A DNA stretch of 64,000 nucleotides from Azorinus chamasolen (GCA_963576725.1 OY755241.1:73048999-73112998), one strand, 5' to 3'. Shown: positions 10,255 through 22,014, counted from the first letter of the stretch. A program made the numbers and translations. Notes: a model not told the origin generated them from the sequence alone.

Positions 10255-11479
10255 TTAACCCTTCGCTTGCTATTCACATCAATATACCTACCTGTAAATA
10301 GTGAAGACCCAGATGAGACAGCTCCTGCAGGAGCTGTCTCATCAGGGTCTGCACTATTTACAATTGATTGTGCAACCAGTGCACTCCACAGCAGTGATAT
10401 ACTTGTACACAGTGAAGATATATGTAATTATACAACCACAGGGGTCTGAACCGCTTCATGGGGTCTATATGTACTATATAATAACAAGGGTTCCAACTAG
10501 CAGAACGGATATCCGTGTACCATGAGTACAAATATGACTGTAACTCTTGCAATTTAAATGATAATTTCGTAATTCTTTCAGCTATTGAAAGCCAATATAT
10601 TTGTCTATCAAATAAATATAATCTTATAACGGTAACTTATGAACAAGTATCAATCCAACAATGATTTTCTCAAAATTTCACGTGTTTTTAGGGCCATTGA
10701 CAAACGTTCGTTCACCCCGGTTTCACTATATCACAGCAATAACCTGGCAATTTGCAGTTCAAAAAATGGCGTGAGTCAATAAAACGAATCAATTCTAACA
10801 CCCACCTCCGATTATTTAGTCCCCAGCATCAAAGAATGATGTAAAACTAGCGAGTTTTGTCAGTTTGCTTCAAATCGTCGAGGAAGGAGCTATTGTACGT
10901 GACGTCACGGATTTTCCAATTTTTCCTTCCCTCATCCAATGAAATGGCTCAATTCAAATTTGTTGCAAAATGGCAGCATCCGAAATAGAAACATAATGAC
11001 AGACGGAAAGGCCACTGTTGCTAGTTACTTATTTATTAAGAGGACAAAACAAATGGAGATGGTGATATAATTGGGTTGTTTTATTGAACCACGCCATCGT
11101 TTGAACTGAAAATTGCCAAGTTATGGCTGTGATATATTGAAACTGGGGTGAACGAACGTTTGTCAATGACCCAGAAAACACGTGAAATTTTGAGAATATC
11201 GTTGTTGGATTGATCATTGCACGTAAGTTACCATGCGAAGATTATATTTATTTGATAGTAAAATATATTGGCTTTCAATAGCCGAAAGAATTATAAAATT
11301 ATCACTGAAATTGCAAGAGTTACATTCATATTTGTACTTGTGGTACACGGATGTCCGTTCTGCTACTTGGAACCCTTGTTATTATATAGTACATATAGAC
11401 CCCAATGAAGCGGTCCAGACCCCTGTGTATACAACAGGACATGGGTAAAGAAGGAGAAATTCAGCAAGAGAAGGCTTAA
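10255..11479. mobile_element. MITE family B copy split by a foldback element
   Basis: It starts TTAACCCTTCGCTTGC and ends GAGAAGGCTTAA. The left part (to 10436) holds an almost perfect palindrome, CCCAGATGAGACAGCTCC / GGAGCTGTCTCATCAGGG. The right part resumes at 11428 with ACATGGGTAAAGAAGG, matching the uninterrupted copy at 6969-7024. Removing the insertion and one target duplication leaves about 226 bp, close to that copy's length. Confidence 0.85.
10437..11427. mobile_element. hAT-like foldback MITE with 8-bp TSD
   Basis: This 991-bp element has long inverted arms, about 10437-10830 and 11030-11427, starting CACAGGGGTCTG and ending with the complement CAGACCCCTGTG. The identical octamer TATACAAC flanks it at 10429-10436 and 11428-11435. 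The same octamer occurs once in the empty family B copy at 6961-6968, confirming insertion. An 8-bp duplication and a CAGGGG-type terminus are hallmarks of the hAT superfamily. There is no transposase gene. The roughly 200-bp spacer includes GTGACGTCACG. Confidence 0.9.
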
Positions 11480-11679
11480 TTATTGCCCTGGGACAGATTT
11501 TATAGAAGTTGTAGCCAAACCCCATAATTACTATAAACTGTTTTGGTTTGTTATTATTTATATCAATTAATTAGATCTACAAGATAACTAGTATAAAAAA
11601 GATAAAGATAAGGAATAAGTCATATCAACAACTGAAAAATTACAGACTAAATGGTAATAATTGATTATACTACCAACAG

Positions 11680-11850
11680 TTCATGGTGGATGGTCGTCGT
11701 GGAACGATTTTGGGGAATGTTCTGTCAGCTGTAATGGAGGTTTACAATGTCGGTTCCGTTCCTGCTCTAACCCTACGCCCAGCAACAGGGGGCGCCAGTG
11801 TACTGGAACTGAGGTTGATACACAGACATGCAACCAACAGCCTTGTCCAG
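11680..11850 (+). CDS. HMCN1: Hemicentin-like exon: thrombospondin type-1 repeat
   Basis: A second 171-bp phase-1 exon, between TACCAACAG and GTAACATT, encodes one intact TSP1 domain. Features in order are the ladder WSSW, then CSVSCNGG, then the strand LQCRFRSC, NPTPSNRGRQC, and the closing TCNQQPCPG. It has seven cysteines rather than six. The extra one, in LQCRF, occupies a position that is usually non-cysteine in TSP1 repeats, so it may be unpaired or bond outside the domain. A family A MITE begins 8 bp after the exon. Same gene as the exon at 9512. Confidence 0.85.
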
Positions 11851-11858
11851 GTAACATT

Positions 11859-12101
11859 TTAACCCTTTCCTTCATATAAATGCCTTTTAATACATTTGCA
11901 AACAGAGAAGACCCAGATCAGATGGCTCCTATGTCCTGACCAGAGTCTGCTATTTTTGCTTTTGACAGGATATAGATATGATTTTACATTTTTTGTCAAA
12001 GCAAAATGTTTCCATGAAAAGTTCATCTTATAAAAAATCAGCTAATAAATATTCATGATGTCATGATTTCTTACATGAACATTCAACAGGGAAAGGGTTA
12101 A
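11859..12101. mobile_element. MITE family A copy
   Basis: TTAA flanks both ends (TTAACCCTTTCCTTC and CAGGGAAAGGGTTAA). The palindrome is partly decayed (GCAAACAGAGAAGACCCAGA ... GTCTGCTATTTTTGC). It starts only 8 bp into the intron that follows the TSP1 exon. Confidence 0.85.
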
Positions 12102-12175
12102 CTCTTTGCAAGCTAAGTAATTGTCATCCATCTTGTAAGTTATTATGCCTAAGTCATTCATAAAATGCGGGGCAT

Positions 12176-12334
12176 TAACCTGTTACTCCACAGACATAAA
12201 TATACAAACCGATTAGACCCGGTGTGATGGCTCCTGCAAGAGCTTTCTGATCAAGGTGTGCTCTGTTTGCTGATAGAATATCGTAGATGTTTTTCTGTTT
12301 GGCAAAGCTACATATTCACTTGTCTCATATAAGA
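12176..12334. mobile_element. MITE family A remnant
   Basis: It begins TTAACCTGTTACTCC and retains ACCCGGTGTGATGGCTCCTG with the partner arm CAAGGTGTGCTCTGTTTGC. It abuts another remnant to its right. Confidence 0.6.
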
Positions 12335-12582
12335 TTAAACCCTTTCACCGCCAATGTGGCATAAATGCACCATGACAAATAGTGCAGTCCCAGATTAGAC
12401 GCCGCTTTTTCAAGGTAGCTTCTGATCAATGACTTCACTTTTTTGTCTTAATCTCTTTTTGTATATCAGTGCTTTATTCCTTTGAAATTTGCATTTATTT
12501 ATCTCATTTCCTTATTTTACTTAATGATTTAATAAACTTGGATTGCAGACGACAATTAGAAATTTGGCGCCGAAAGGGTTAA
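12335..12582. mobile_element. MITE family A-related copy (CCCTTTCACCGCC end)
   Basis: It begins TTAAACCCTTTCACCGCC and ends GGCGCCGAAAGGGTTAA. The ends are longer and GC-richer than family A. The centre is a weak palindrome (CAGTCCCAGATTAGACGCC). The right TTAA (12579-12582) is directly followed by the TTAA of the next copy. Confidence 0.65.
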
Positions 12583-12830
12583 TTAACCCTTTACTCTATA
12601 AATACGTCTTTCTTCACCTATATGTAAACAGACTAGACCCAGATCAGATGGCTTCTATAACAGTCGTCTGATCAAGATTTGCTCTGTTTGCTTATTATGT
12701 AATAAGTCAATATGATTCTGCCATGACCAAACATTCCTGTGTCTATGTGCTAGTATAGAAATAACTTGAATTAATATTCATGTCATTATTTCTCACATGA
12801 ATATTCATGGAATATAAGGTTCAAGTACAG
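12583..12830. mobile_element. MITE family A copy, right end decayed
   Basis: It starts TTAACCCTTTACTC. The central palindrome is GTAAACAGACTAGACCCAGA ... AAGATTTGCTCTGTTTGC. The right end survives only as ATATAAGGTTCAA. Confidence 0.7.
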
Positions 12831-13538
12831 TTGTGTAATGTTCATGGAGAAAAATGTAAAGTGCTACCCCAGTATTTCTGTGAGTGTGTCCTTGGATTCA
12901 TGTGTCTATGGGTCAGATGTAACTAAGTGCTACCCTTGTACATCAGTGAGTGTGTTCTTCAGTTCAGGATGGGGGTGGGGGTAGGAACGACAGTCCAAAT
13001 AAGGTGGTACCACAAATAGAATTTTAATTAATTTTTACCCCACCCCGAGAATCAAAATTCATAAAATACCCTCACAGAGAGAATTAAAATTAAACACCCC
13101 CTAAAACATTATAATAATAAAAAGATAAACAATTAAAACACTTGTAAACTTGTAATTTATAAATACATTTAGAGAATCATAAAGATTTTACAGAAACAGA
13201 TTCTGTTAAATTCTTACAAGTGTGTAACCATGGTTTATATTTCTACATCTATCTTTACATTTTTAGTGAATGTCATGTGAATAATCTATAATTTCTATAT
13301 TTATGCAATTAATTTTTGTCAAACCAACTTGCAAACCCAAATGACAGCCCAGTGTATTGCCAAACTTGTATACCTAGTCTGACAGTTTTTCATTTTGTCC
13401 TGTTGACATCACATGTATGCTTTCATGGTTCTGTTATTGTAGTTTTCTCTTCGCCGACCTCACATTCACAACATGTACCTGTGCTACTGCTAGGACTGTG
13501 TTTTATTAAAGAAAAGTCCTGTCAATGTCTTGGTTGTT
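12831..13538. other. Intronic sequence, no gene recognised
   Basis: Between MITE copies and the tandem-repeat element, this holds short direct repeats of the form CACCCC...GAATTAAAATT (13020-13110). A similar set lies at 17430-17520. I see nothing that supports an exon. Confidence 0.5.
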
Positions 13539-13590
13539 ATTATGTCTCCCCCCATATTTATATGGGGGAGACATATTGTTTTCGTGAGAG

Positions 13591-13650
<60 letters not shown>

Positions 13651-15006
13651 CCGTCACACTTTTTGTCCGGACGATAACTTCAATATGCCTGATGCCAGTT
13701 GATTGAAACTTCATATATGGAAAGAGCATAATGAGAGGAAGTGTCATGCACAAGGTCCATAACTCTGGCTTCACTAATATTGGAGTTATTGCCCTTTGTA
13801 AAAAAAAATCACACTTTTTTGTCCGGACGATAACTTCGATATGGCTCATGCCATTGGATTGAAACTTCATATATGGAAAGATCATGACGAGAGGAAGTGT
13901 CATGCACAAGGTCCATAACTCTGGCTTCACTAATATTGGAGTTATTGCCCTTTGTAAAAAATATCATAATTTTTTGTCCGGACGATAACTTCAATATGCC
14001 TGATGCCAGTTGATTGAAACTTCATATATGGAAAGAGCATAATGAGAGGAAGTGTCATGCACAAGGTCCATAACTCTGGCTTCACTAATATTGGAGTTAT
14101 TGCCCTTTGTAAAAAATATCATAATTTTTTGTCCGGACAATAACTTCAATATGCCTGATGCCATTGGATTGAAACTTCATATATGGAAACATCATAACGA
14201 GAGGAAGTGTCATGCACAAGGTACATAACTCTGGCTTCACTAATATATGAGTTATTGCCCTTTGTAAAAAAATCACACTTTTTTGTCCGGACGATAACTT
14301 CTATATGGCTCATGCCATTGGATTGAAACTTCATATATGGAAAGATCATAACGAGAGGAAGTGTCATGCACAAGGTACATAACTCTGGCTTCACTAATAT
14401 TGGAGTTATTGCCCTTTGTAAAAACAATCACAATTTTTTGTCCGGATGATTACTCCTATGTGACACATGCCATTGGAGTGAAACTTCATACATGGAACGA
14501 TCATAACAAGAGAAAGTGTCATGCATAAGATCCTTAACTCGAGCTTCAATAAATTTAGAGTTATTGCCCCTTGTACATTTGTTTAATTCTTTCTTGTCCG
14601 GACGATAACTCCTACATGGCTCTTACCATCGTATTGAAACTTCATACATGGAAAGAGCATGATGAGAGAAAGTGTCATGAACAAGGGCCATAATTTGGAG
14701 TTATTGCCCTTTGTTACATTTTTTGGCCGATCAATAACTCCTGTTCGACTGATGCTATTGGAATGACATTTTATTTTTGGAAAGAGCATGATGAAAGTAA
14801 GTGTCATGCACAAGGGCCATAAATCTGGTATCAGTATTTTTGGAGTTATTAGCTGTTATCATTTTCTTCTTGAAAAATGTAGTGTGGAAAACGCATAATG
14901 AGGGGAAGTATCATTCATCAAGAGCATAACATTTTTAGTGATTTCCCTTTACATATTGTTTTTATAAGAGGGGAGACATCCGTTTTTTTGACAAAAACCT
15001 CTAGTT
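13539..15006 (+). mobile_element. Helentron-like element with 155-bp core repeats
   Basis: It opens with a hairpin, CTCCCCCCATA / TATGGGGGAGAC. A (GTCT)n microsatellite follows at about 13592-13650. Six to seven core repeats of about 155 bp each contain TTTTTGTCCGGACGATAACT, ATTGAAACTTCATATATGGA, AGTGTCATGCACAAGGTCCA and GGAGTTATTGCCCTTTGTA. The element ends at AAAAACCTCTAGTT. The first repeats are nearly identical and the right ones diverge. Open frames across it are repeat translations. Confidence 0.7.
13592..13650. repeat. (GTCT)n microsatellite
   Basis: GTCT units with a few GTCC variants, located just inside the 5' hairpin of the Helentron-like element. Confidence 0.95.
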
Positions 15007-15409
15007 TAGGTCTATTTTCGGTTTATTTTTTGGTGACATGAAAACTTATTGACAATATCAGAGGTGACCTTCATCTGGGCTTTTACACGGAGAAGCAAGA
15101 GCAGTGATTGACTGAGATTACCAGTGTCTTAGTACTTTTTACCATCAATCAGTCTCAATCTATCAGCCGCTCATTATCGAAGTCGGATCAGATAAACATC
15201 TAGATGATCAAGACTGAAAAAATGCCTGACCCAGCATTGGTGGAAAATGATTCAGACTTATTGTTTGTTTTGGATTTTAAGGAATATTTTTTAGCGATTA
15301 ATTTTGCATTTCAACCTGAGGACTGCATGTCAATGTTCAATGGGTCCAGACATAATTATTTGTATATTTTACACAGGACGCACACCAAAATGAATCTCCG
15401 TGTCCATAA
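15007..15409. other. Intronic sequence, no gene recognised
   Basis: A short inverted-repeat-like tract (TGACTGAGATTACCAG ... AATCAGTCTCAATC) occurs at about 15107-15160. No exon or full transposon was identified. Confidence 0.45.
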
Positions 15410-17308
15410 TACAGTCTAATTGCGATAACTCAGATGCTTGCCGGACCGGATATAAACTCTGAATTATCGCATGTTCAGAGCAATTGTATTTTCACCTCAC
15501 AGGTCGTCCAGGACTTTTCTGTCGTAATTTTCGATGTACATGTATCATAAAAAATACTCAATGTACTGTGTTTAGGGTACAACTGCATGAAATAGTACTA
15601 GTCAAACATTGCCTGCACTTATTTTTGAACAAAATACGACATTAAACTCCTTTTTTCATTTCAGTTTCTTAACACTTACAATGCTGACACACACAAAAAT
15701 CATCTGCTTATATATTTTGAAATATTGTCCAAATTTCCCACAACCCTGGTGAATGATTGTTAATAGCTATGTGCATATTGAATAACAGTCGCACTTGGAT
15801 GCTCAGGTTTAAAAATACAACCAGTGATTTCTGATGGTTGTTGACACCCTCACTGACCTCGAGTAACATCCTGTAACTCTTTGCCTGTTATGAAAATTTG
15901 CACATGTGAAGAATTCCGTCTGCTTCTAATGCCTTTATCAAAACTTCAAAAATTCTCTTTTATTTCTTGTAAAAATGTTGACAGAGTGTCAAATGTCTTG
16001 GATCTGGATCAGACACCGAGTTTCTTGATCTCTCATCCGGATTTAATCTGTTTACATACATGGCATGACGCTTGCGGACCAGCAGATTAAGGGTTAAAAG
16101 TGTCATTTAGCCATGACGAAATAAACATAACACAAATGAAACAAAATCAGACCCATTTCCATAAGTAACTTCATTATATCAGGCATATTTTATGGCATAA
16201 CAAAATACGTTAGGGGAAAAAGCGTTGAGGCATACAGGTGGGTTACGTACTAAAGTGTGTTTTGCAGCCTTGAGGCACTTCGTACCGAACATCAATATAA
16301 AAAAAAAAACGTTTGCGGAAAATGGCATGGCTTTCAGACCAGACTTTCCCATCAACAGTTTTATTAAATTTCAACACACATGATAGTAAATAACTGAATG
16401 CGTGAGATGGGAATAAACATAGTTGTATAATAAAGTAGATACTTTGGAATATTCCTTCAAGGTTCATTTGTTCTGAAGATGCCTTGATAAGGTTGTAGTG
16501 TGCCAACTTTCTTATTTCTGACCAAAAACGTTTTGTATAACCACCTATTAGAATTGGTTACCAAATACACTTCTAAAACGTAGTTAAGCATAGCTGGTTT
16601 TCGACCTTTATTTCATGAATAAGACTTAAACTTAAAATAGTCTTCTCTATGCAGTTAGTTTCACCCTTACCTCCAGGAATATCCATTTGGAGCTCCACCA
16701 ACTATGCATAATGAAGTTTATATTTAAGTATTGACACGTATACAATGTATGTATTTGTCTTACATTTGGTACAAGAGAAATGCCATACATGTAGTATGTC
16801 ATAAACAGAGTAGATCCTGATATGGCTGCTCCAGGATCTGCCTTATCTGAGTTGACACTGTTTGTATAGGTGATGAAATGTTTATTTATGGATGAAAGGG
16901 TTATGTACTATTGGTTATTTCTATTCAGTAATCGGGCCCGGAATACTGGTTACATGTACTGGCCGGAAATACCCTGTACTGATGAAGTTCAATTTGGATC
17001 AGTACCGTACTGATGGTAGCCAAAAATTATCTGGAGCACTGTAAAGGTGTGAAAAATACGACAAGCGAAATCTTAAGCACTGCCAATCTCACCGATCCGA
17101 GTTAGTCCGACATAAACAATGCAATTAATGAAGGTAGGTGCTTGTCTTAACACATCCGAATTTTCGACTCTTCAGAATTTTACATTTCCTTATAATTGCA
17201 TCTTTTTTATATAGAAAACATTAGGCAGTGTACTGGGACTTTGCAATACTTACGAGTTATCCCGTCATAACGAGAAAACTAGATCTGAATTATCGTAATT
17301 AGACTGTA
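15410..17308. mobile_element. TA-flanked TIR element, mariner-like
   Basis: The left end TACAGTCTAATTGCGATAAC and the complement of the right end TACAGTCTAATTACGATAAT match for about 25 bases. The first two bases (TA) would be the target duplication. TA duplication with a CAGT-type terminus suggests Tc1/mariner. The 1.9-kb interior contains no recognisable transposase and includes a family A remnant (16795-16905), so it is a non-autonomous or decayed copy. Confidence 0.65.
16795..16905. mobile_element. MITE family A remnant
   Basis: It contains ATAAACAGAGTAGATCCTGA, a rearranged apex, and GATGAAAGGGTTAT at its right edge. Confidence 0.55.
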
Positions 17309-17601
17309 TTCACACAATGGAATTTTCATGGGAATTAGTGTCAGAAAAGGTTTTTCGTTAATTTTCATTATTGTCCATGAAACATTTAATTTGACAAACC
17401 ACTCTATCAATGTAATTTCAGATGTTGAAATACCCCCACCAATAGAATTTGAATCTTATTTGCACCCCCCACCAACAGAATTAAAATTTCTTTTGCACCC
17501 CACCAACCTAATTTTAATAGGCTGTGGTTCTAGCTGACCCCAGAGACGGGACATATTATGTCTTGGCGCTATCTGTCCTTCCATCCAGGCAAACATACAT
17601 G

Positions 17602-17744
17602 TATGGACACTTGTTGGGTATAGAGAACAATAGGTATAGTGAATTCTATTCATTCCGTCTGTATTGTTGAGTACTTTTGTGCCCTTGATTGGGAGTTCTT
17701 GTTGGGTACTTTTTAACAGAGGAAATACCCAACAAGTGTCCATA
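17602..17744. repeat. Perfect 20-bp inverted repeat, 103-bp spacer
   Basis: TATGGACACTTGTTGGGTAT at 17602-17621 is the exact complement of 17725-17744. It could be the ends of a small foldback element or a structured intronic hairpin. No flanking duplication is obvious. Confidence 0.8.
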
Positions 17745-17879
17745 TGTAAGACTATCAGCATGTACAGTAATACGGTAATAATCCAATTCCGGCTATATGG
17801 TCTAATCCCATGGAGTTTGTAAGGTCCGGACATGAAATCTATTATTTGCTAGAGTAGAAACTGTAGAATCAGATCTGTA

Positions 17880-17970
17880 TTATTCCATAAGCAAACAGCA
17901 GATCCTGATAAGTCAGCTCCGATAGGAGATATCTGATCTAGATTTACTCTGTTTGCAAAGACATAGAAAG
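17880..17970. mobile_element. MITE family A palindrome remnant
   Basis: AAGCAAACAGCAGATCCTGA ... TTACTCTGTTTGCAAAG is the central palindrome. It ends about 22 bases before the next TSP1 exon, close to its polypyrimidine tract. Confidence 0.65.
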
Positions 17971-17992
17971 GCATATTTTTTTTTTGTTTCAG

Positions 17993-18151
17993 TTGATGGT
18001 AGATGGTCAGACTGGTCTGTCCAGGTCAGCTTGCTCAAAGTTATGTGATGAAGGAACCAAACAGAGCAGTCGGCAGTGCCGTCAGCCCGTGCACAACCAT
18101 GCATCGGTGATGACGTACAGGTGACGGAGTGCTTTCTGCAGGAGTGCTACA
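17993..18151 (+). pseudogene. HMCN1: Hemicentin-like TSP1 exon with two compensating frameshifts
   Basis: A TTTTTGTTTCAG acceptor and an ACA|GTAAGT donor bound 159 bp, phase 1 at both ends. The first frame gives DGRWSDWSVQ. The domain continues one base out as SACSKLCDEGTKQSSRQC and then, after a second shift near 18100, as IGDDVQVTECFLQECY. Together these form one normal TSP1 repeat. The length stays divisible by three because one base is gained and another lost. Read literally, the exon stops at TGA in the first third. Either it is two sequencing indels in a functional exon or a real lesion; other damaged exons in the gene leave both possible. Confidence 0.75.
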
Positions 18152-18400
18152 GTAAGTATGGCATCCCTGCCGACTGAGCTGCATGTAAGAGGAATACAGA
18201 TCTAACAAAATGATTGTTACATTCCAACCAAGTCATATTTGTTGAAACTCATTAGAATCATCTTAGATTTGCTATAGTTCGATTTTGACCTGTGAGCTGT
18301 GACCTTCAGGACCAGTCCAACCGTAGAGGTAAAACGCGTCACAAACCATGTATTTGTTCCGGAGTTACCTGTGGTAACACAGACAAGTAATAGGCATATA

Positions 18401-18610
18401 CAGTAAAGACTCTATATAACGGCCACTAAATTGTGTTAATTAGTTGAACTTGGTATTTAAGGTATGTGGTTGCTTAAAGCAAGGTGAAAGTAAAACAGAA
18501 CGCTCCTATAGGAGTGTTCTGTGTTACTTTCACCTTGCTTTAAGCAGCCACCTGCCTTTCACACAAAATACTTGATGTAATTTAGTGGCCATTATGGAGA
18601 GGTTTTACTG
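18401..18610. mobile_element. Hairpin MITE, TA-flanked, mariner-like
   Basis: TA flanks both sides. The arms start CAGTAAAGACTCTATATAAC and, in complement, CAGTAAAACCTCTCCATAAT, both followed by GGCCACTAAATT. The inner half is a near-perfect hairpin (GCTTAAAGCAAGGTGAAAGT / ACTTTCACCTTGCTTTAAGC) with the apex GCTCCTATAGGAGTG. That apex motif also sits at the centre of families A, B and D, whose arms are unrelated. Confidence 0.8.
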
Positions 18611-18819
18611 TATATACTAATACTGCATGATTACTATAAGCTTCTTGTGACAACCATTGTACACTTACCCATAAATTAGAATGGTTTCAACTTCTATAAA
18701 TAGAAAAGTGCAATCACGGCTCAGCACTATAATGACAGAAACATTTGTATCAGTTCTATATATTTTCATTTGATATAACGGAATATTCATTATACTAACA
18801 TGAATTTTGGAAACATAAG

Positions 18820-18974
18820 TAAAACCACTCTAAACCAAAACTTTAGCAAAGAATAATTGAGATCTTTTTAGGTGAGCTTTCTGCATGACTTTGACCCTGC
18901 TTTAGGCTGCCACCTTTCTTTCATACTAGTATCAATGCTAATTTGAATGTCCAGTTTAGAGGGGTGTTACTGTA
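18820..18974. mobile_element. Second, decayed copy of the hairpin MITE
   Basis: The left GTAAAACCACTCTAAAC and right TTTAGAGGGGTGTTACTGTA mirror the ends of 18401-18610. GACTTTGACCCTGCTTTAGG is the decayed right arm. Confidence 0.6.
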
Positions 18975-19167
18975 TAACTTATTGTTTATTACAATGACAT
19001 TTTCAATACCACAACACTTGTTGTTGTAACAAACATGCTGGTTGTAACGAGAGCTGACACTGTACAGGCTCCTGACCATGCATAATCTTATCTTATTCAC
19101 CCTAAGGATTTAGACAAACATAAGCAAATAGTGCAAACCCAGATCAGTCTCCTCCTGAAGGAGCCAT

Positions 19168-19282
19168 TTAACCCATTCCCGCATATTGACACCTTTTGAC
19201 GCCTCTGTAAAAGTCACTTTCTAAAACCATTGAGATAAATAGAGCATTTGCTCCTATAGGAGCAAATGCTCTATAATTTATC
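19168..19282. mobile_element. MITE family D hairpin, right-truncated
   Basis: TTAACCCATTCCCGC begins the copy. Its centre is a perfect palindrome, AGAGCATTTGCTCCTATAGG with its mirror. The right terminus has been lost next to a tandem-repeat element. It is related to 28734-28965. Confidence 0.7.
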
Positions 19283-20068
19283 ACAAATATTTATATTTGG
19301 TATGTAGCATGATCTAATGGTCCTCTACAAAGATTGTTCAAATTATGACCCTCAGGCCAAAAATGACCCCGCCCAAGGGCTTATCAGTTTTTCATAGGAA
19401 AATCTTTAAAAATCCTCTTCTCTGAAACTGTAAGGCTTAGACTTTTGATATTTAGCATGTAGCATGAACATATGGTCTTCTTCAAAGATTGTTCGAAATT
19501 ATTACCCGCAGGCCAAAAATGGTCCCGCCCAAAGGCTTATCAGTTTTTCATAGGATAATCTTAAAAATCTTCTTCTCTGAAACTGTAAGGGCTATACCTT
19601 TGATATTTGGCATGTAGCATGATCTAATGGTCCTCTACCAATATTTTTAAAAATATGACCCCCTGGCCAAAAATGGCCCCGCCCAAGGGGTTATCAATTT
19701 TTTATAGGAAACTCTTTAAAAATCTTCCCTGAAACTGTATGGCCTAGACCTTTGATATTTGGTATGTAGCATCATCTAATGGTCTTCTACAAGCATTGTT
19801 CAAATTATTACACCCAGGCCAAAAATGGCCCTGCCCAAGGGCTTATAAGTTTTTCTTAGGAACATCTTTAAAAATCCTTTGCAACTGTAAGGCCTAGACC
19901 TTTGATGTTTGGTATGTAACATGATCTAATGGTTCTCTGCAAATATGTAACTTTGGATTGTGGTCCTCTGCTAAGAATGTTATGACTTATGACCCTGACA
20001 TCTTGGCGAAACTTGGCCCTGCCTTGGGGCTTATCAGTTTTTCATGGTAAAAATATAAAATATTATTT

Positions 20069-20117
20069 TTATGCCCCCGTTGACGATAGTCAGGAGGCAT
20101 TATGTTTTGCACATGTC

Positions 20118-20148
<31 letters not shown>

Positions 20149-20574
20149 TCGTGTGTCACGCTTTTAGGTGCAGTTGGATGTCACAGTTTTTCATGTGTTA
20201 TAAGTCAGTAATTTCTACACTTATACACATGGAACTTCACATACACATCAATTACCATCTGTGCTATCATTTGACACCCCACCTATGCTGCCGCAAGCCC
20301 AAGGTCGAGGTCAAAGGACTAATTTTACGTGCAGTTGGTTGTCTTATTTACGTGCAGTGTTTTGTCACAGTTTTTTCATTGTCTTATATCTCACTAACCG
20401 CTATAGCTATTGGCATGGAATTGCATATACACATTCAACACCATCCATACTTTCATTACGTACCCTGCCCGCAAGCCCAAGGTCAAGGTCAAATGACTTA
20501 AGAATTTTACGTACAGCTAGGCAAGCACCCACACGGGGCATCACTGTGTCTTACAGACACAATTTTCTAGTTCT
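20069..20574 (+). mobile_element. Helentron-like element (TATGCCCCCGTTGACGATAG type)
   Basis: It starts TTATGCCCCCGTTGACGATA with a hairpin to GGAGGCATTATG. A GTCTGTCC microsatellite is followed by units carrying CAAGGTCAAGGTCAAATGAC and TTTTACGTGCAGTTGG. It ends ACAGACACAATTTTCTAGTT. This is the same family as the large host element at 29673-55379. Confidence 0.75.
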
Positions 20575-20604
20575 CTGAAACCATAAGGCTTAGACCTTTA
20601 ATTA

Positions 20605-22014
20605 ATTATACGCCCACCTAATAAAGGTGGTCGTATATTGTCGTGGCCCTGTCCGTCCGTCCGTTCGTTCGTTCGTTCGTTCGTCCGTCAACATTTTGTT
20701 TGTCCGCAGTTTTCTGGGAAAACTATTTGACAGATATTAATGAAACTTCACACAAATGTTAAATGCATCAAGATCTGAAGCTGAGTTGATTCTGAGGTTC
20801 ATTTGATTTTTCATTTCAGAGTTATGGCCCTTGTCCTTAAAAATATGCAAATAGTTTGTCCGCTGTTTTCTGGGAAAACTGTTTGAGAGATATTAATGAA
20901 ACTTCACATAAATGTTTAATGCATCAAGATCTGAAGCTGAGTCCATTCTGAGGTTCATTTGATTTGTCGTTTCGGAGTTATGGCCCTTTTACTTAAAAAT
21001 AATGCAAATACATGCAAATAGTTTGTCCGCTGTTTTCTGGGAAAACTGTTTGAGAGATATTAATGAAACTTCACATAAATGTTTAATGCATCAAGATCTG
21101 AAGCTGAATTGATTCTGAGGTTCATTTGATTTTTCATTTCAGAGTTATGGCCCTTGTCCTTAAAAAATATGCAAATAGTTTGTCCGCCGTTTTCTGGGAT
21201 AACTATTTGACAGATATTAATAAAACTTCACACAAATGTTTAATGCATCAAGATCTGAAGCTGAGTCGATTCTGAGGTTCATTTGATTTATCGTTTCGGA
21301 GTTATGGCCCTTTTACTTAAAAAATATACAAATACATGCAAATAGTTTGTCTGCTGTTTTCTGGGAAAACTATTTGACAGATATTAATGAAACTTCACAC
21401 AAATGTTAAATGCATCAAGATCTGAAGCTGAGCTGATTCTGAGGTTCATTTGATTTTTCATTTCAATGTTATGGCCCTTGTCCTTAAAAAATATGCAAAT
21501 AGTTTGTCCGCTGTTTTCTGGGAAAACTATTTGAGAGATATTAATGAAACTTCACACAAATGTTAAATGCATCAAGATCTGAAGCTGAGTTGATTCTGAG
21601 GTTCATTTGATTTGTAGTTTTGGAGTTATGGCCCTTTTACTTAAAAAATAATGCAAATACATGCAAATAGTTTGTCCGCTGTTTTCTGGGAAAACTATTT
21701 GACAGATATTAATAAAACTTCACACAAAAGTTTTAAGCAACAAAATTTGAAGCTGAGTTTATTTTGAGGTTCATTCAGTTTGTCTTTACAGAGTTATGGC
21801 CGTTGCACTTTACAAAAATCTGCAAAAATGAGGATTAGCTGTAACTTTTTTATTTAATAAGATATTCACTTCATTTTTTTAAAAAATAGTATCACCTTAA
21901 TATGGAAATCAAGATCTGAAGCACAGATTAGAAAATGTCAACACTTATAAGGCATGTTGAATCAGAGAAAGTTTGCAAGTGGGCGTATTATGTACCGTAT
22001 GCGGTACTCTTGTG
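20605..22014 (+). mobile_element. Helentron-like element (TATACGCCCACCTAATAAAG type)
   Basis: The 5' hairpin is ACGCCCACCT...AGGTGGTCGTAT. A (TTCG)n/(GTCC)n microsatellite is followed by seven core units (150-170 bp, alternating lengths). They contain TTTGTCCGCTGTTTTCTGGG, AACTATTTGACAGATATTAA, GCATCAAGATCTGAAGCTGA and GAGTTATGGCCCTT. It ends GGGCGTATTATGTACCGTATGCGGTACTCTTGT. A second full copy lies at 45465-46718. Confidence 0.8.

Noticed and set aside
13316..14813. Several frames of 60-146 codons over the tandem element
   Set aside because: They translate the (GTCT)n tract and the 155-bp core units; similar peptides recur in each repeat.
13539..15006. CRISPR-like regular repeats (also at 38554-40694 and 43197-44883)
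   Set aside because: The units are contiguous tandem repeats without unique spacers, in an animal genome, and bounded by transposon-like ends.
15881..16506. Transposase remnant inside the TA-flanked element
   Set aside because: The two short frames (69 and 87 codons) show no DDE-type motifs or helix-turn-helix pattern.
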